A stretch of DNA of 64,000 bases from Zingiber officinale (Eukaryota; Streptophyta; Magnoliopsida; Zingiberales; Zingiberaceae). Position 1 is the stretch's first letter; every line of letters begins with the position of its first letter. This document shows positions 24,654 to 34,753 of this stretch, piece by piece. The DNA lies in NCBI RefSeq assembly GCF_018446385.1, contig NC_055990.1, positions 29,287,891 through 29,351,890 of the forward strand, written 5' to 3'. A program made the position numbers and the translations under genes. The notes beneath the pieces are model-generated. The model had not been told where the DNA came from. It ran no database searches and saw only the letters and a list, made by a program, of their open reading frames with translations.

Positions 24654-25542
24654 TGTTGGACTCCGTGGTTGTTTTGATATGATCAACCAAGTTGGTTAGG
24701 TCCTGTTTTGTGTTTGATCCTTGTATCTAAGTGTGCAGGAGCTTAGGAGCGCAGGAAGTCGAGCGAAAGATACAGCTAGCGAGAAGGACGGCACAGGAAG
24801 GGAGCCAACGGGCTCGGTGCGCCCGAAGGACGAGAGAGCTGCGGAAGAGTACACCAATGGGCGAGAAGAACGTGCATGGCGTTCGAGGGACATTAAGCCG
24901 GGGAGGAAGCCTACTCGAGGAGAAGGCCGAGAATTGGGTTCGGGTGAGCCCTATTTCAGTTGGCTGCAATCACCCAAAAGAACGGAGCTTCGGAAGTTGA
25001 AGCAAAGAAGTAACTTAGCTTGAAAATCTGCTCAAGGCACCTTCATCATAGCTTGAAGGTGCCTTCACCTTGAAGGCACCTTCAAGGCTTGATGAAGGCG
25101 CCTTCAACAGGTCAAAAGTGACCATTTGTGCACGGATAGAGTTTTATCCGCTAACTCGGTTGGAGGCGCCTTGGACCTCTGTTGGAGGCACCTTTGACCT
25201 CCGAGATAGACTTTCCAGGGGCTATAAACGGACCCCTGGAGCTAGGAATTAAATATCAACTCAGTATTTAACTCTGTAATCAATTCCTATCAACTAGTGA
25301 GCATTCTAAGTGTGTAAAAAGGCTTCTTCGCCTACAGTGAAGGAGACTTTGCTAGTACGATCTTCGACTGTCTTGGATTAACAACCGTCTTGGTTGTAAC
25401 CAAGTTAAACTTCGGTCTCCTCTTTTATTTCTGTTTTAATTTTATTATTGTTGTTGTATTTTTGAGTTGAAAGTTTTGAGGAGGGTATAGGTTAATTTTG
25501 TAGGCAATTCGCCCCCTCTTGCCGGCCTCCGCTGCACCAACA
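24654..25542 (+). repeat. 3' LTR of the nested gag-only element
   Basis: It is close to the 5' LTR over its full length. The TATA-region equivalent reads GGGGCTATAAACGGACCCC (25218-25236), one base different from the 5' copy. Confidence 0.9.
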
Positions 25543-25592
25543 AAGTTAACTTGCTTCTTATGGTGGTATATTTCCTTAAGTAGCAAGTTATT

Positions 25593-26804
25593 TTATTTTT
25601 CGAATTTTGATAATTTTCTAAACAAACATTTAACAACTTTAAGTAAATTTAGCTTTGAATAAATCGTTACCATATTTGGACCTTCGGAAATGGATGCGGA
25701 TCCGTGACTTCTCTCGTACTCGATGTCGACCTCGAAATCACTGTAGTTTCCAGACTCGTACTCTTCCTCAGAATCGGATTCTTCGTTTCTTTCCATAAAG
25801 GCAAGATGGCTAGAATGATTCGGTTCTTCCGCATTGGATTCCTCGGAGGATGACTCGTCCCATGTCGCATGGAGGGCTTTCTTTCTTGCCGACTTGGGCC
25901 TTTCTTCCTTCCAATTTGGGCATTTGGTTTTGAAATGCCCCATTTTGTTGCATCCATAACAAATCATTTCTGATTTGTTTTACATCTGGTTAAGTGGTGT
26001 CTTATTGGCACTTCTTCTGAATTTCTTCTTCGTCAGCAATCTCTAGACCATGTTGATTAGTTCTTCTTCATTTGTTGAGTCAGAGTCTGACTCACTTTCT
26101 GACTCGATCTTTGTTCTTGATTTGGCTTCCTTGCTTGGACCTGCATACAAAGCGACTCCTTTCTCGACATGGCTTGCGTTAGATTGTTCGTGTAATTCCA
26201 ATTTACAAAATAACTCATCTAACTTAAGAATTGAAAGATCCTTAGAAACTTTGTAAGCATCTACAATTGATGCCCACAAGGCATTCCGCGGAAAAGTATT
26301 TAGTGCGTACCTTATTGTGTTGTGGTTCTCCAGGTTGTGTCTGATCAGATGGAGGCCATTGAGAATGTCCTTTAGTCGAGCGTGTAGTTGCGAAGCCGTC
26401 TCTCCGGGGAGCATTTTATTGAATAAATTATTTAAAAGTAAGTCCCTTTTATTTACGTTAGACTCGTCAGTCCCTTCGTGTAGTTTTACTAGGCAGTCCC
26501 ATAGTTCCTTAGAGTTGTCGTAGGGGCTGACTCGGTTCAACTCCTCCATTGTGAGCCCGTACTGAATGGTGTTGATCACCTTATAGTTTAGTTGTGCCTT
26601 CTTGATCATTGGAGGAGTCCACTCTTCAGGTTCTAGTGGTGTTCCATCTTTTGTCGGAGCTGTGTAGCCTTTCAGTATTGTGAACCAAAGCTCGATATCA
26701 GACTTAAGGCAGTATTCTATTTTGTTCTTCCAATAGCTGAAGTTCTCCCCCTTGAAAAGAGGAGGTCAGACAATACTGTATCCTTCTTGGTAGGAGTTTG
26801 ACAT
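25593..26804 (-). pseudogene. Copia gag of the outer element, CCHC zinc knuckle
   Basis: The start codon is probably at 26804 (MSNSYQEGYS...), with a stop within about 15 codons and further stops at about 26040. The long open part 26609-26043 matches the copia gag/UBN2 pattern (LWDCLVKLHEG, LLLNNLFNKM, IRYALNTFP). The 25967-25593 frame has CYGCNKMGHFKTKC, the CCHC knuckle, followed by an acidic Ser/Glu tail. It is then cut by the nested element at 25542. The overall plan resembles the nested element's gag but the sequences are clearly different families. Confidence 0.88.
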
Positions 26805-26995
26805 CCTTGAAATAAAGAAAATAACAAACAAATTCCCAAAACTTTCGTCTTGGGATTAGTAGTGCTGAAAAGATATAAATAAGAAAGAAAAGATTATTCT
26901 AAAAGAAAAGAAAAGAAATAAGTGAAAAGTAAAAGTTTTCAAAATGCTTTGAAAAATGGTTAAGTAACTTCAGAGCAACTTGACTCTGATACCAA

Positions 26996-28333
26996 TTGTT
27001 GAATCGAATGGGTGCGATAGAGGGGGTGAATATCGCATTTTTAAAACTTTTCTTTTACTTATTAAAAACAAAGTCGTGCAGCGAAAAAATAAAGAACAGT
27101 TCAGTTACTTGGTTCAGAGCCTAGGTTGACTCCTACTTCAAGGCCCGCGATCCTTGACTGCACCGATGGACAATCCACTAATACTCTTCTTTCCGAAAAC
27201 CTTGGAAAGAAGTAGTGCATACAATATACAAGATAGTAACACTCTACTATCTTGTAAGATTTTAAGTACAATGCAAGCTTTTCTAAAATAAAATATACCA
27301 ACAAAGATTTACGATGAAGCTTAGTCGACCCTTCTGGATGGAGCAGCTTGCGAGCCGTAGATTAGTAGCAAAAGCTTGCACAGAAATGATTTTCGAAGTA
27401 GAACAACGTTGTTTTTAGCCTCAGACCTCGAAATCTCTTTTATAAGAAGCATCAATGTTCGATCGACCGATCCCTGAGTTCGATCGACCGAACCAGCTCT
27501 CTTCCTTCCTGGATGAGATCCAATGCTGATTCGATCTTCGACAATTAATGACCATTAAGGGTTTGGTCGACCGATCACTTTGTTCGGTCGACCGAATAGG
27601 CTCCTTCCCTATTCGTCGAGATTTGCCGAGATTCACATTTACTGTGCCTTTAATGATTGATCGTTCGGTTGATTGATCCTCTGGTTCGGTCGGCTGATCA
27701 GTGTAGTTTCCTTCTATTTCTGATCGTTGATGATTGAATTAAACTGTGTTGAGTCACCCTAGTTCGATCGACCGATCCCTACATTCGATCGACCGATCAG
27801 GTCATAACCTGCAAAACAGTGTTAAACAAAATATCCTAGCAACACAAAGGTTAGCACAGTAATATATAATGCATGAGTAATATTAGACAGTAGAACTTGT
27901 CTTGATCTCAACTTGAAAACCTTCCCGGTTTCTTCAGTTGGATCAGCGACCTTAGGTTGTTCCCTTTAGGAACTCGACCTCTCTATCGCTCCTCCAATTG
28001 TTTACCTCAACTTACCTGCCAAACATTGATTCTCTAGATCTTGTTTGGACTTTTCACTTACCTTGATCGGCTCGCAAGGACTTTTCTTTCGACCTTCGGT
28101 CCTCCAGACCTCTCGATCACACTGGCAAGCGTCAGGTCCTCTCGACCCACTTAGACTTTCACCTGGGTTCCACGATCTGCTAAGACTTTTCCTGCCTAGC
28201 CTCTAGCTAGGTCTTTCCCAGTTGAGAAAATAACCTGCACACTTAGTTAACTTGTTAGATCACAACAAAACTTAACTTGAATCTTTGACAACATCAAAAC
28301 TCAAGTTTGATTCTGGTGCAACTTGCACCAACA
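26996..28333 (-). repeat. Copia LTR, right copy (5' LTR of the element)
   Basis: This 1338-bp copy runs TGTTGAATCG...CACCAACA. It carries more CGATCGACCGA-type palindromes (27454-27800) than the left copy and includes the roughly 95 bp missing there. The primer-binding site complement abuts it at 26982-26993. Confidence 0.9.
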
Positions 28334-28338
28334 GATAT

Positions 28339-29260
28339 AGTGTCAAATCTAGGTTCTAACCACTGTCATTAAAGTTATTGTGTCGTGCCATTTGGCACAG
28401 AACAATGCATTGGCTGGAATTCAATGAACAATGCACACTGCACACTTTCAAGTTTTAACTTACAAGCACAACGAGATTCTTCATTTTTATGTCATAACTT
28501 AGAATTAAAACTCAATTTACAACCCTATCTGTTATTCACCTATATAATTCTCACACCAGGAATCACAGTGAGCCTGATATGGAAATATATCAGGCCCAAG
28601 TAGAGCCTGATATAGAAAATATCAGGCCCACCGTTGGGCATGATATGGAAAATATTAGGCTCACCGTTGGGCATGATATGACACCATATTAGGCCCACCC
28701 TCTGGCTAAAAATTAGCGTTAGATTAGATCACCTCCAGAGAGATCAAAATCAATAATAGTCGACACCGTTGGAGTCCTTGATGCATGCAAAAGCCACAGG
28801 AATTGATTTAGGTGCAATCTGACCTCTCTTGGTCTATCAGTGGGTTTTGACCAAAATCCACTGATGGACCTAGAGAGGTCTGATTTCACCAAACTATCAA
28901 TGAATGAGAAGGGTTGAGTGAGGAGAAGGTAGATATGGTGTCAAACCTAGGTTCTAACCACTGTCATTGAAGTTATTATTTCATGCCATTCGGCACGGAA
29001 TAGTGCACTGGATGGAATTCAATGAACACTGCACACTTTCAAGTTTTAACTTACAAGTACAACATGATTCTTCATTTTTATGTTGTAACTTAGAGTTGAA
29101 ACTCAATTTACAACCATATCTGTTATTCGCCTATACAATTCTCACACCAGGAATCATAATGGGCATGATATGGAAACATATCAGGCCTAAGTTGGGCCTG
29201 ATATGGAAAATATCAGGCCCACCGGTGGGCCTATTATTTTCCCATATCAGGCCCATCGTT
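28339..29260 (+). repeat. U1-array-U2-U1-array block of the KI-type MULE
   Basis: The order is U1 (28339-28575), palindrome array (28560-28695), U2 (28696-28950), U1 (28936-29155), palindrome array (29155-29255). The U2-U1 junction at about 28935 is intact and serves as the empty-site reference for the copia insertion. U1 recurs inverted at 1061-1290. The block lies between the convergent Ulp1-like and mudrA-like genes. Confidence 0.75.
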
Positions 29261-29589
29261 GGAAAAATACAGATGAAACCCAATTCAACTTATCGTAATT
29301 TATTCAGAACTTATAGATGAAATCCAATTTACAAGCACCCACTTTGAAATATCTAGATAATTGACAATTCTCATATTAGAGATATAAAATTTACAAAACT
29401 CAACACAACTATTTTTTCTTCAAATTCATGCAAACATACACCAGTCAAAAAAATCCATGGATGTACTACATACAACATTTCCTAGGATCGCCTACATACA
29501 AAAGATATGGATCCATTCTGCCTTCATACAAAATAGATAAATCAACCATAATATTTCTGCTTACAAAATATTCCTGCATACATATACCA

Positions 29590-32562
29590 ATAAGTCAATT
29601 AGCAAGAGCTGGCGGCATTCTACAAGCCCTTCGATTATGGCCAATTTGTTTGCAGCAACTGCATTTGATTTTTACCTTCCCATTATGTTTCTACTTAATC
29701 CGTGCCTTCTTTCACCTACCAGGCTGCACAAGGCTATGGGGGCATTGAACTATAAAGTTGTTTACACCACAAGGACAAAATCCCTTGCTTTGACAAGGAT
29801 AAATACGATCCATGTAAGTAGCCTTCCAGTTTTATGAATGAAAATAATGCTCACAATACGGGAGTGTATCCATGTTCTGATGAATGATTACAGCAATAGC
29901 ATGTGAGCAAAGCAATCCAGAATTTTGAAACTCTTTGTAGTTGTAATATTTTATTTCCAAATCAACAATGTATGAAGCACCCCAGGTCTCTACTTCCATT
30001 TCAGATTAAGAGTAGGGACGGACTCTATATGGTCTAGCTTTCTCTCTTCTTGAATCCATTTCTATAGTAGCATTAGGTGTTAAAGCACCCTTCCATTTTG
30101 AGGCTTCTTCCCTCCGATTATAGAACAATTGAGCTACTTTTCTTCTGGTATTATCAATTAACATGTTTATGGGAAGTTCACGTGTATACTTGAACAAAGC
30201 ATTTAACTCTCTACATAGTTAGTGGTTAGCATTGTGTACCTTCTCCCACTAAAGTGTGCATTAGCCCATCTTTTAAGGTCAATATTCTGAAGTCACTTAT
30301 GGGCATCTGGATGTTTTTCAAGCATGGACTGTATTATGAGATCATACTGGAGTGTTGTGTTTGTTGGGGACCGTTGGTGGTCGGCTGTCGTAGGGGTTGA
30401 ATGACCTTACACAATATAAAAATAAAACCCTTCTCGGACTTTTAAAATAACACTTGCATAAGTAATTAAAGACTGAACTTAAAAGAAAAGAAACACCGAA
30501 GTTTACTTGGTTACAACCGGGGAGGTTGTTAATCCAAGGAAGATGATCGCACTAAATTCTCCTTCAGGTGGAGAAACCTCTTTTACAGTAGTGTAAGCAC
30601 AGAAAGAAGGAAGCTAAACTAAACAATAGAAGTGCACAAGTGTTGAATATCAAATTGCTTGTTGAATTAAAAAGCTTCTAGACCAAGACTGTATTTATAG
30701 CCTTGGTTGGGGCACCTGGAGGGTTCCAGACGTCTGGAAGGGGGATAAAGTTTTATCCCCTTCGCAACAAATCACGGTCAAATGCGATCTAGTCAAAATC
30801 AGGTTCTGGGCTCCCAGAATCGCTCCGGGCGCCCGGACCACTAAAGTCAACATAGTTGACTTTCGGCCCGGGCCCTCTTCTCCGGTGTTGCTCGCCTTGG
30901 TCCGAGTCTTCCGCTCCAGCTCCGCTCACTTGGGTGATTTTAACCAACCAAAATAAGGCTCACCCGAACTCAATTTCGGCCTTCTCGAGCAACCTTCCGC
31001 TCCAGCTTCTCACCCCTCAGAAATGTAGTGCACTTTCTTCTCGTCTGCTCGCGTACTCTTCCGCAACACCTCGTCCCTCGGGCGCACCGAGTCCGTCGAC
31101 TCTCTCCCGTGTCGTCCTTCTCGCTAGCTGCATCTTTTGCTCGATTTCTTGTGTTTCTAAGCTCCTACATACTTAGACACAAGGTTAAAACACCACAGGA
31201 TCTAACCTAATTTGGTTGATCACATCAAAATAACCTTGGGGTTCCAACAGTGTTTGCTAGTGCTGCTGCCCAAAACAAGCCTAAAGATGACCTACTGCCA
31301 GTATCTGTTACCATGTTGCAAGACATGTGGTAGCAACAAAAAACATGATGGGCGGTCGGGTAGACTTTCCTAACTGTTGATATAATGTCATGATGTCTAT
31401 CTGATAGTATGCTCATTGATCGTACATCGACAACTAAGAATATATTTGTATGATTCAAAAACCACTCCTATACAGACACACATTCAACTTCAGTGATTCT
31501 AAAGGTAACTGGGAGGGAATTCCTATTGCCATCGATCGCTGTAGCCATCAACAACACACTCGGATACTTACCTCTTAGATGTGTGGCATCAATTCCAATC
31601 AATTTGTATAGATACGACCTGAATACTCTTCGACATGCGCCAAAATCCCAAAAACATCGCTAGAACTGGTTGTTACCATTCCTGTGTAGTGTTACATAAG
31701 TTTCAGGATCCCTGTCTCTCAACTCACGCAGATATAGTGGAAGATCTCTATATGCTTAATTATAATCTTTAAACACCTTTTTCATCACTTTCTCCCGACC
31801 TATGTATGCTTTTCTGTATGATATGTTCACGCCAAACCTAGCTTTTATATCAGATATAATCATACTTGGTTTGTATTGTTCGTTAGAAACAAATTGCTCT
31901 TCAATAAAAGATGCTACAAATGAGGAAGAGCATGCTTGATGATCAACACTTTCCCTTACGGTGCTACATTGGTGTTCCTTTACATATTTTATAACCCTAA
32001 ACTCCAAATCACCCCGCCCAACCACTTTCCATGTACATGGTTGGTTAAAGAAGACTGCTTTCACTTTATTTATCCGGGTTTCAACTGGGTTATATCTCAT
32101 ATTTTTATTCATGGCATCGTTCACAAGTGCATTCTTGAACTTTTGTTGAGAAGAAAAAATATGTCCAACATAAAATTCATCCACATCTCTTGCTTCTCCA
32201 ATAAGCCTTTGCAGCAATCGAGAATTCAAAATATATGGATCATCAACAATTGGGAATTCCTCCTCTAAGTCACTGTATTGCTCTGGAGGAAATTCATATT
32301 GTTCAATCTGCATATCATCAGCTAAAAACTCTTGTCTATCTATATTACATTGTAATTCCTCTAAAATCCGGATATGATGCTCTTCCTCCTCACTCCAAGT
32401 AGAATCAAAGTACTCGACAAGTATCGTACCAGAATTTTGAACCTTATCTTCTAGGTGACTTCTTTCTTCATTTAAATCAAAGCCCAAATTGCTTGTATTT
32501 CTATTTGTGTTACCTACACCAGTATACTCAAAAGTAGATTGAGTATTAGCTCCCTGTTTCAC
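29590..32562 (-). pseudogene. mudrA-type Mutator transposase, interrupted by a solo LTR
   Basis: Reading down from 32562: an acidic N-terminus; a MuDR DNA-binding domain at about residues 131-200 (GHIFSSQQKFKNALV ... IKYVKEHQC); a stop at about 31755; then the MULE catalytic domain with IGIDATHLRGKYP (about 31565-31603) and ILSDRHHDI (about 31386-31412), supplying two of the DDE acids. The frame is cut by the LTR at 30362-31249 and resumes with DLKRWANAHFSGRRY. A SWIM-like LLCSHAIAV segment lies near 29900, but its first CxC has become YNY. The terminal knuckle CSCCKQIGHNRRAC lies near 29630-29670. This is the full mudrA order, inactivated by stops, frameshifts and the insertion. Confidence 0.88.
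30357..31254 (-). mobile_element. Solo LTR of the gag-only family in mudrA, TSD GTGTT
   Basis: The LTR is 30362-31249 (888 bp), TGTTGG...CCAACA, with GTGTT at 30357-30361 and 31250-31254. Its reverse complement follows the 21516-22433 LTR over most of its length (shared AGCTAGCGAGAAGGACG, CTCGGTGCG/CTCGGTACG and the ATTTTGATGTGATCAACC-like start). It therefore lies in opposite orientation to the element nested in copia. Unequal recombination between two LTRs of a full element explains the solo state. Confidence 0.9.
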
Positions 32563-32734
32563 AACAAAATTTGTATCAAGCGTATTTCATATTTCAAAGA
32601 GAATTTCTTCAGCAATATGATCATCCTTGAAAAATCAATTCCAAACTAAGTTAGCAAAGTTACAATGTAAGAATAAGTGGTATTTGGATTTGAGCGAAAT
32701 AGAAATCATTAGGAAGGGTTGAGCGAGGCGATTA

Positions 32735-33218
32735 AAAAGGGTCTAATATATTTTCTCATATCAAGTCCACCATGAGCCTAATTTATTCTCATATTAAGCT
32801 CACGGTGGGCCTGATATGAGATAGTATCAAACCCACGATGGGCCTAATATGAGATAGTATCAAGCCCACTCTAGGCTTGATATGAGATAGTATCAGGCTC
32901 ACACTGGGCTTGATATGGAAAATATCAGGCCCACACTAGGCCTGATATGGAAAATATCAAGCCCACGTTATGGCTGAAATTTATCGTAACATTATATCAG
33001 CTCCGGAGAGACCTAATCAACAATAGACGACACCGTTGGAGTCCTTAGTGCATGAAAAAGTCACAGGAATTGATTTTGGGTGTAATATGACTTCTCTAGA
33101 TCCATAAGTGAAAACCACTGATGGACCTACTAGGATTTTTGAATATCAACAAAATTATAATTTATAATAATAGGAATGTCGAGCGAGGTAAAGGTATTTA
33201 TGATGTCAAACCTTTATG
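32735..33218 (+). repeat. Right terminal region of the KI-type MULE: palindrome array plus U2-like unit
   Basis: About 32735-32965 carries at least ten GGCCTGATAT half-sites. Here some spacers are GAGATAGT where other arrays have GGAAA. 32962-33218 is a diverged U2 (GACACCGTTGGAGTCCTTAG, GATGGACCTA) ending GATGTCAAACC. I see no U1 afterwards, so this is probably the true element end upstream of mudrA. Confidence 0.6.
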
Positions 33219-33891
33219 GATTTATTAAAGAATAACATGCTAGTCTTTCTTGATATTACAGATCAATTTTTAGGAAATACTATACATACATAACTAAACC
33301 GTATCTCTCTTCTTCTACCAAATATAGTATTGCTTGAAATTTGACCTTCCACGTTGATTTTCTTTAAAGAAGTAATCCTTCGAAGTAACATTCTTTAATG
33401 TCTCTTTAATGTTTTACGACAAAACACAAGCTCTCTGCTTACTCTATTGCAATCCGCCGCATAAATGTAGGGGGAGATATGGGAAAGCAGAAAGAGGCTC
33501 ATGTTGAAGTTGTCAATATAAGAACATGAAGACAAAAGAGAGAGTTAAAGTGAGACCTATGATGAGGTGATGTGCATCCGAACCAAAAGGAGAGACTTTC
33601 GATTTATAAATCTTAAATTGTTGTTCGAATGCATTGGAAAACGACATCAGAGGGGGAGGAGATTTAGGAGGTTAGCAGGAGGGGTAGGAAGAGAATATCA
33701 CTATTTTTTGATGTTCTTTTTGATAATTTAAAAACTATGGTACTTATTTTAGTAAATATGGAAATATGGCTGCTCCTGTTAGGTAAAAAACCATCAATAA
33801 TATTGTACAAATATATGTCAAATTATATAATTTAAATATTTATAAAGGATAATTATGCACTTTGGTCCATTTCTTAAATTTAATATAAAAT
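33219..33891 (+). other. Intergenic region upstream of the EYA-like gene
   Basis: No gene is seen. TTTATAAAGG at about 33838-33847 could be a TATA box, but it is only about 50 bp from the proposed start codon, so the assignment is weak. The region is the boundary between the transposon stack and the gene island. Confidence 0.35.
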
Positions 33892-34719
33892 ATGTATGAC
33901 GCTTTCGGCGCCGTGGAATGGAATCGCTCGATTGGAGATCACGCACAACAAGAACAATATAGATCTGGTGGAAAAGCAGGTGCGCCTTTCTTGTCCCCGG
34001 ATTTTGGTTTTGTATCCTTTTTCTTCTCTTCCTATTTACCTGGAAAACTAGATCCTTATCTGTTTCTTCTAATATTAATATTTGTGAAAATTGTCGATCA
34101 GTGTTCTTTGGCCGATGAAAGGTTGTGGCTTTCCTAATTGTTTATAGTATCTCGTTTAATACTATTTGCTGTTGAATCAACTATGGATTGAGCTTTTAAA
34201 ATTGACGGCTGAATTTTTAGTTTTGCAGATAGGTAGGGTTCGTTTGGTGATAGCTTCGAAATAAACAAAAGGTAGTGTTTCTAAAGAAAGCCCTGTATGA
34301 ATAAATTTGTTTTGAAAAAAAAAGAAGAGATTTGAACAGTAATCATCGAAATCTGACTTTAGAAAGTTCATTAGAGCTGTGTTAAACTCAGATACTGGTA
34401 CCCAACAAGTTCAGATCCAAGTGTGTGCCATGATTATTTTTTAAAAAAAAAATTACACTTGACCAATAGAAATATCAAGTGTCCACTTGTGCTGGGCGTC
34501 CATCCGATATAAGTATGGAAGAGGTAGAGGAAGAGTCAAAGTATTTGAGCATTAGAGTATGCAGCTGAAAATGGTACATCTAGTTGACAAACTAAAAATG
34601 AACCTCAACAAGTCCAGTTATTAGTTAATGGAGTTAAAAATATCTATCAAAAAACAAAATTCGCAAAATTTATGGTATGTATCTACTACATATGTCAAAT
34701 AAGCAATTCAAATATCTAC

Positions 34720-34753
<34 letters not shown>

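Larger units (their letters stand above)
21511..25547 (+). mobile_element. Gag-only LTR retrotransposon nested in copia, TSD AAGTT
   Basis: The element occupies 21516-25542, with AAGTT at 21511-21515 and 25543-25547. Its LTRs are 21516-22433 (918 bp) and 24654-25542 (889 bp), both TGTTGG...CCAACA. The primer-binding site TGGTATCAGAGC is at 22436-22447 and the polypurine tract AAAAAGGGGGAGAT at about 24640-24653. The 2.2 kb interior holds a gag gene but no protease, integrase or RT, so it would depend on a related autonomous copia partner. The solo LTR at 30362-31249 is from the same family. Its position inside copia shows it inserted later. Confidence 0.93.
14047..28338 (-). mobile_element. 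Ty1/copia LTR retrotransposon, 14.3 kb with a nested insertion, TSD GATAT
   Basis: The element occupies 14052-28333, flanked by GATAT at 14047-14051 and 28334-28338. Its ends are TGTTGG and CCAACA. The LTRs are 14052-15299 and 26996-28333. It reads on the minus strand: primer-binding site (complement of 26982-26993, TGGTATCAGAGT, matching initiator Met-tRNA), gag 26804 to about 25593, protease near 19361, integrase, RT, then RNase H ending at 16387, and a purine-rich tract beside the left LTR. Integrase before RT defines Ty1/copia. An intact paralogous junction near 28935 (GTAGATATGGTG) serves as the empty site. The 21516-25542 element interrupts gag. Confidence 0.93.
1290..33218. mobile_element. 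KI-type Mutator-like element, split by nested retroelements (composite, left limit uncertain)
   Basis: This span groups a Ulp1-like gene on + (1744-2290 continued at 11402-13480) and a mudrA-like transposase on - (32562 to about 29590), arranged convergently and bordered by arrays of the same palindrome. KI (Kaonashi) MULEs are known to combine a mudrA transposase with a Ulp1-like gene. Three insertions interrupt it: about 2.3-11.4 kb (gypsy), 14052-28333 (copia) and 30362-31249 (solo LTR). Subtracting them leaves roughly 7.5 kb. The right terminus is placed near 33218 because the U2 unit there ends in GATGTCAAACC. I found no matching left terminus or target duplication, so the left limit is a guess, and part of the left side may belong to a second copy. 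Confidence 0.5.

Noticed and set aside
21595-25023. Charged ORFs near 21595-21879 and 24721-25023 as a duplicated host gene
   Set aside because: They are the same stretch of the two LTRs of the gag-only element, so the duplication is the LTR pair.
30856-31210. Ser/Pro-rich ORFs of 106 and 60 codons
   Set aside because: They are the reverse strand of the solo LTR at 30362-31249.
31936-32268. 110-codon + strand ORF
   Set aside because: It is antisense to the mudrA DNA-binding domain.
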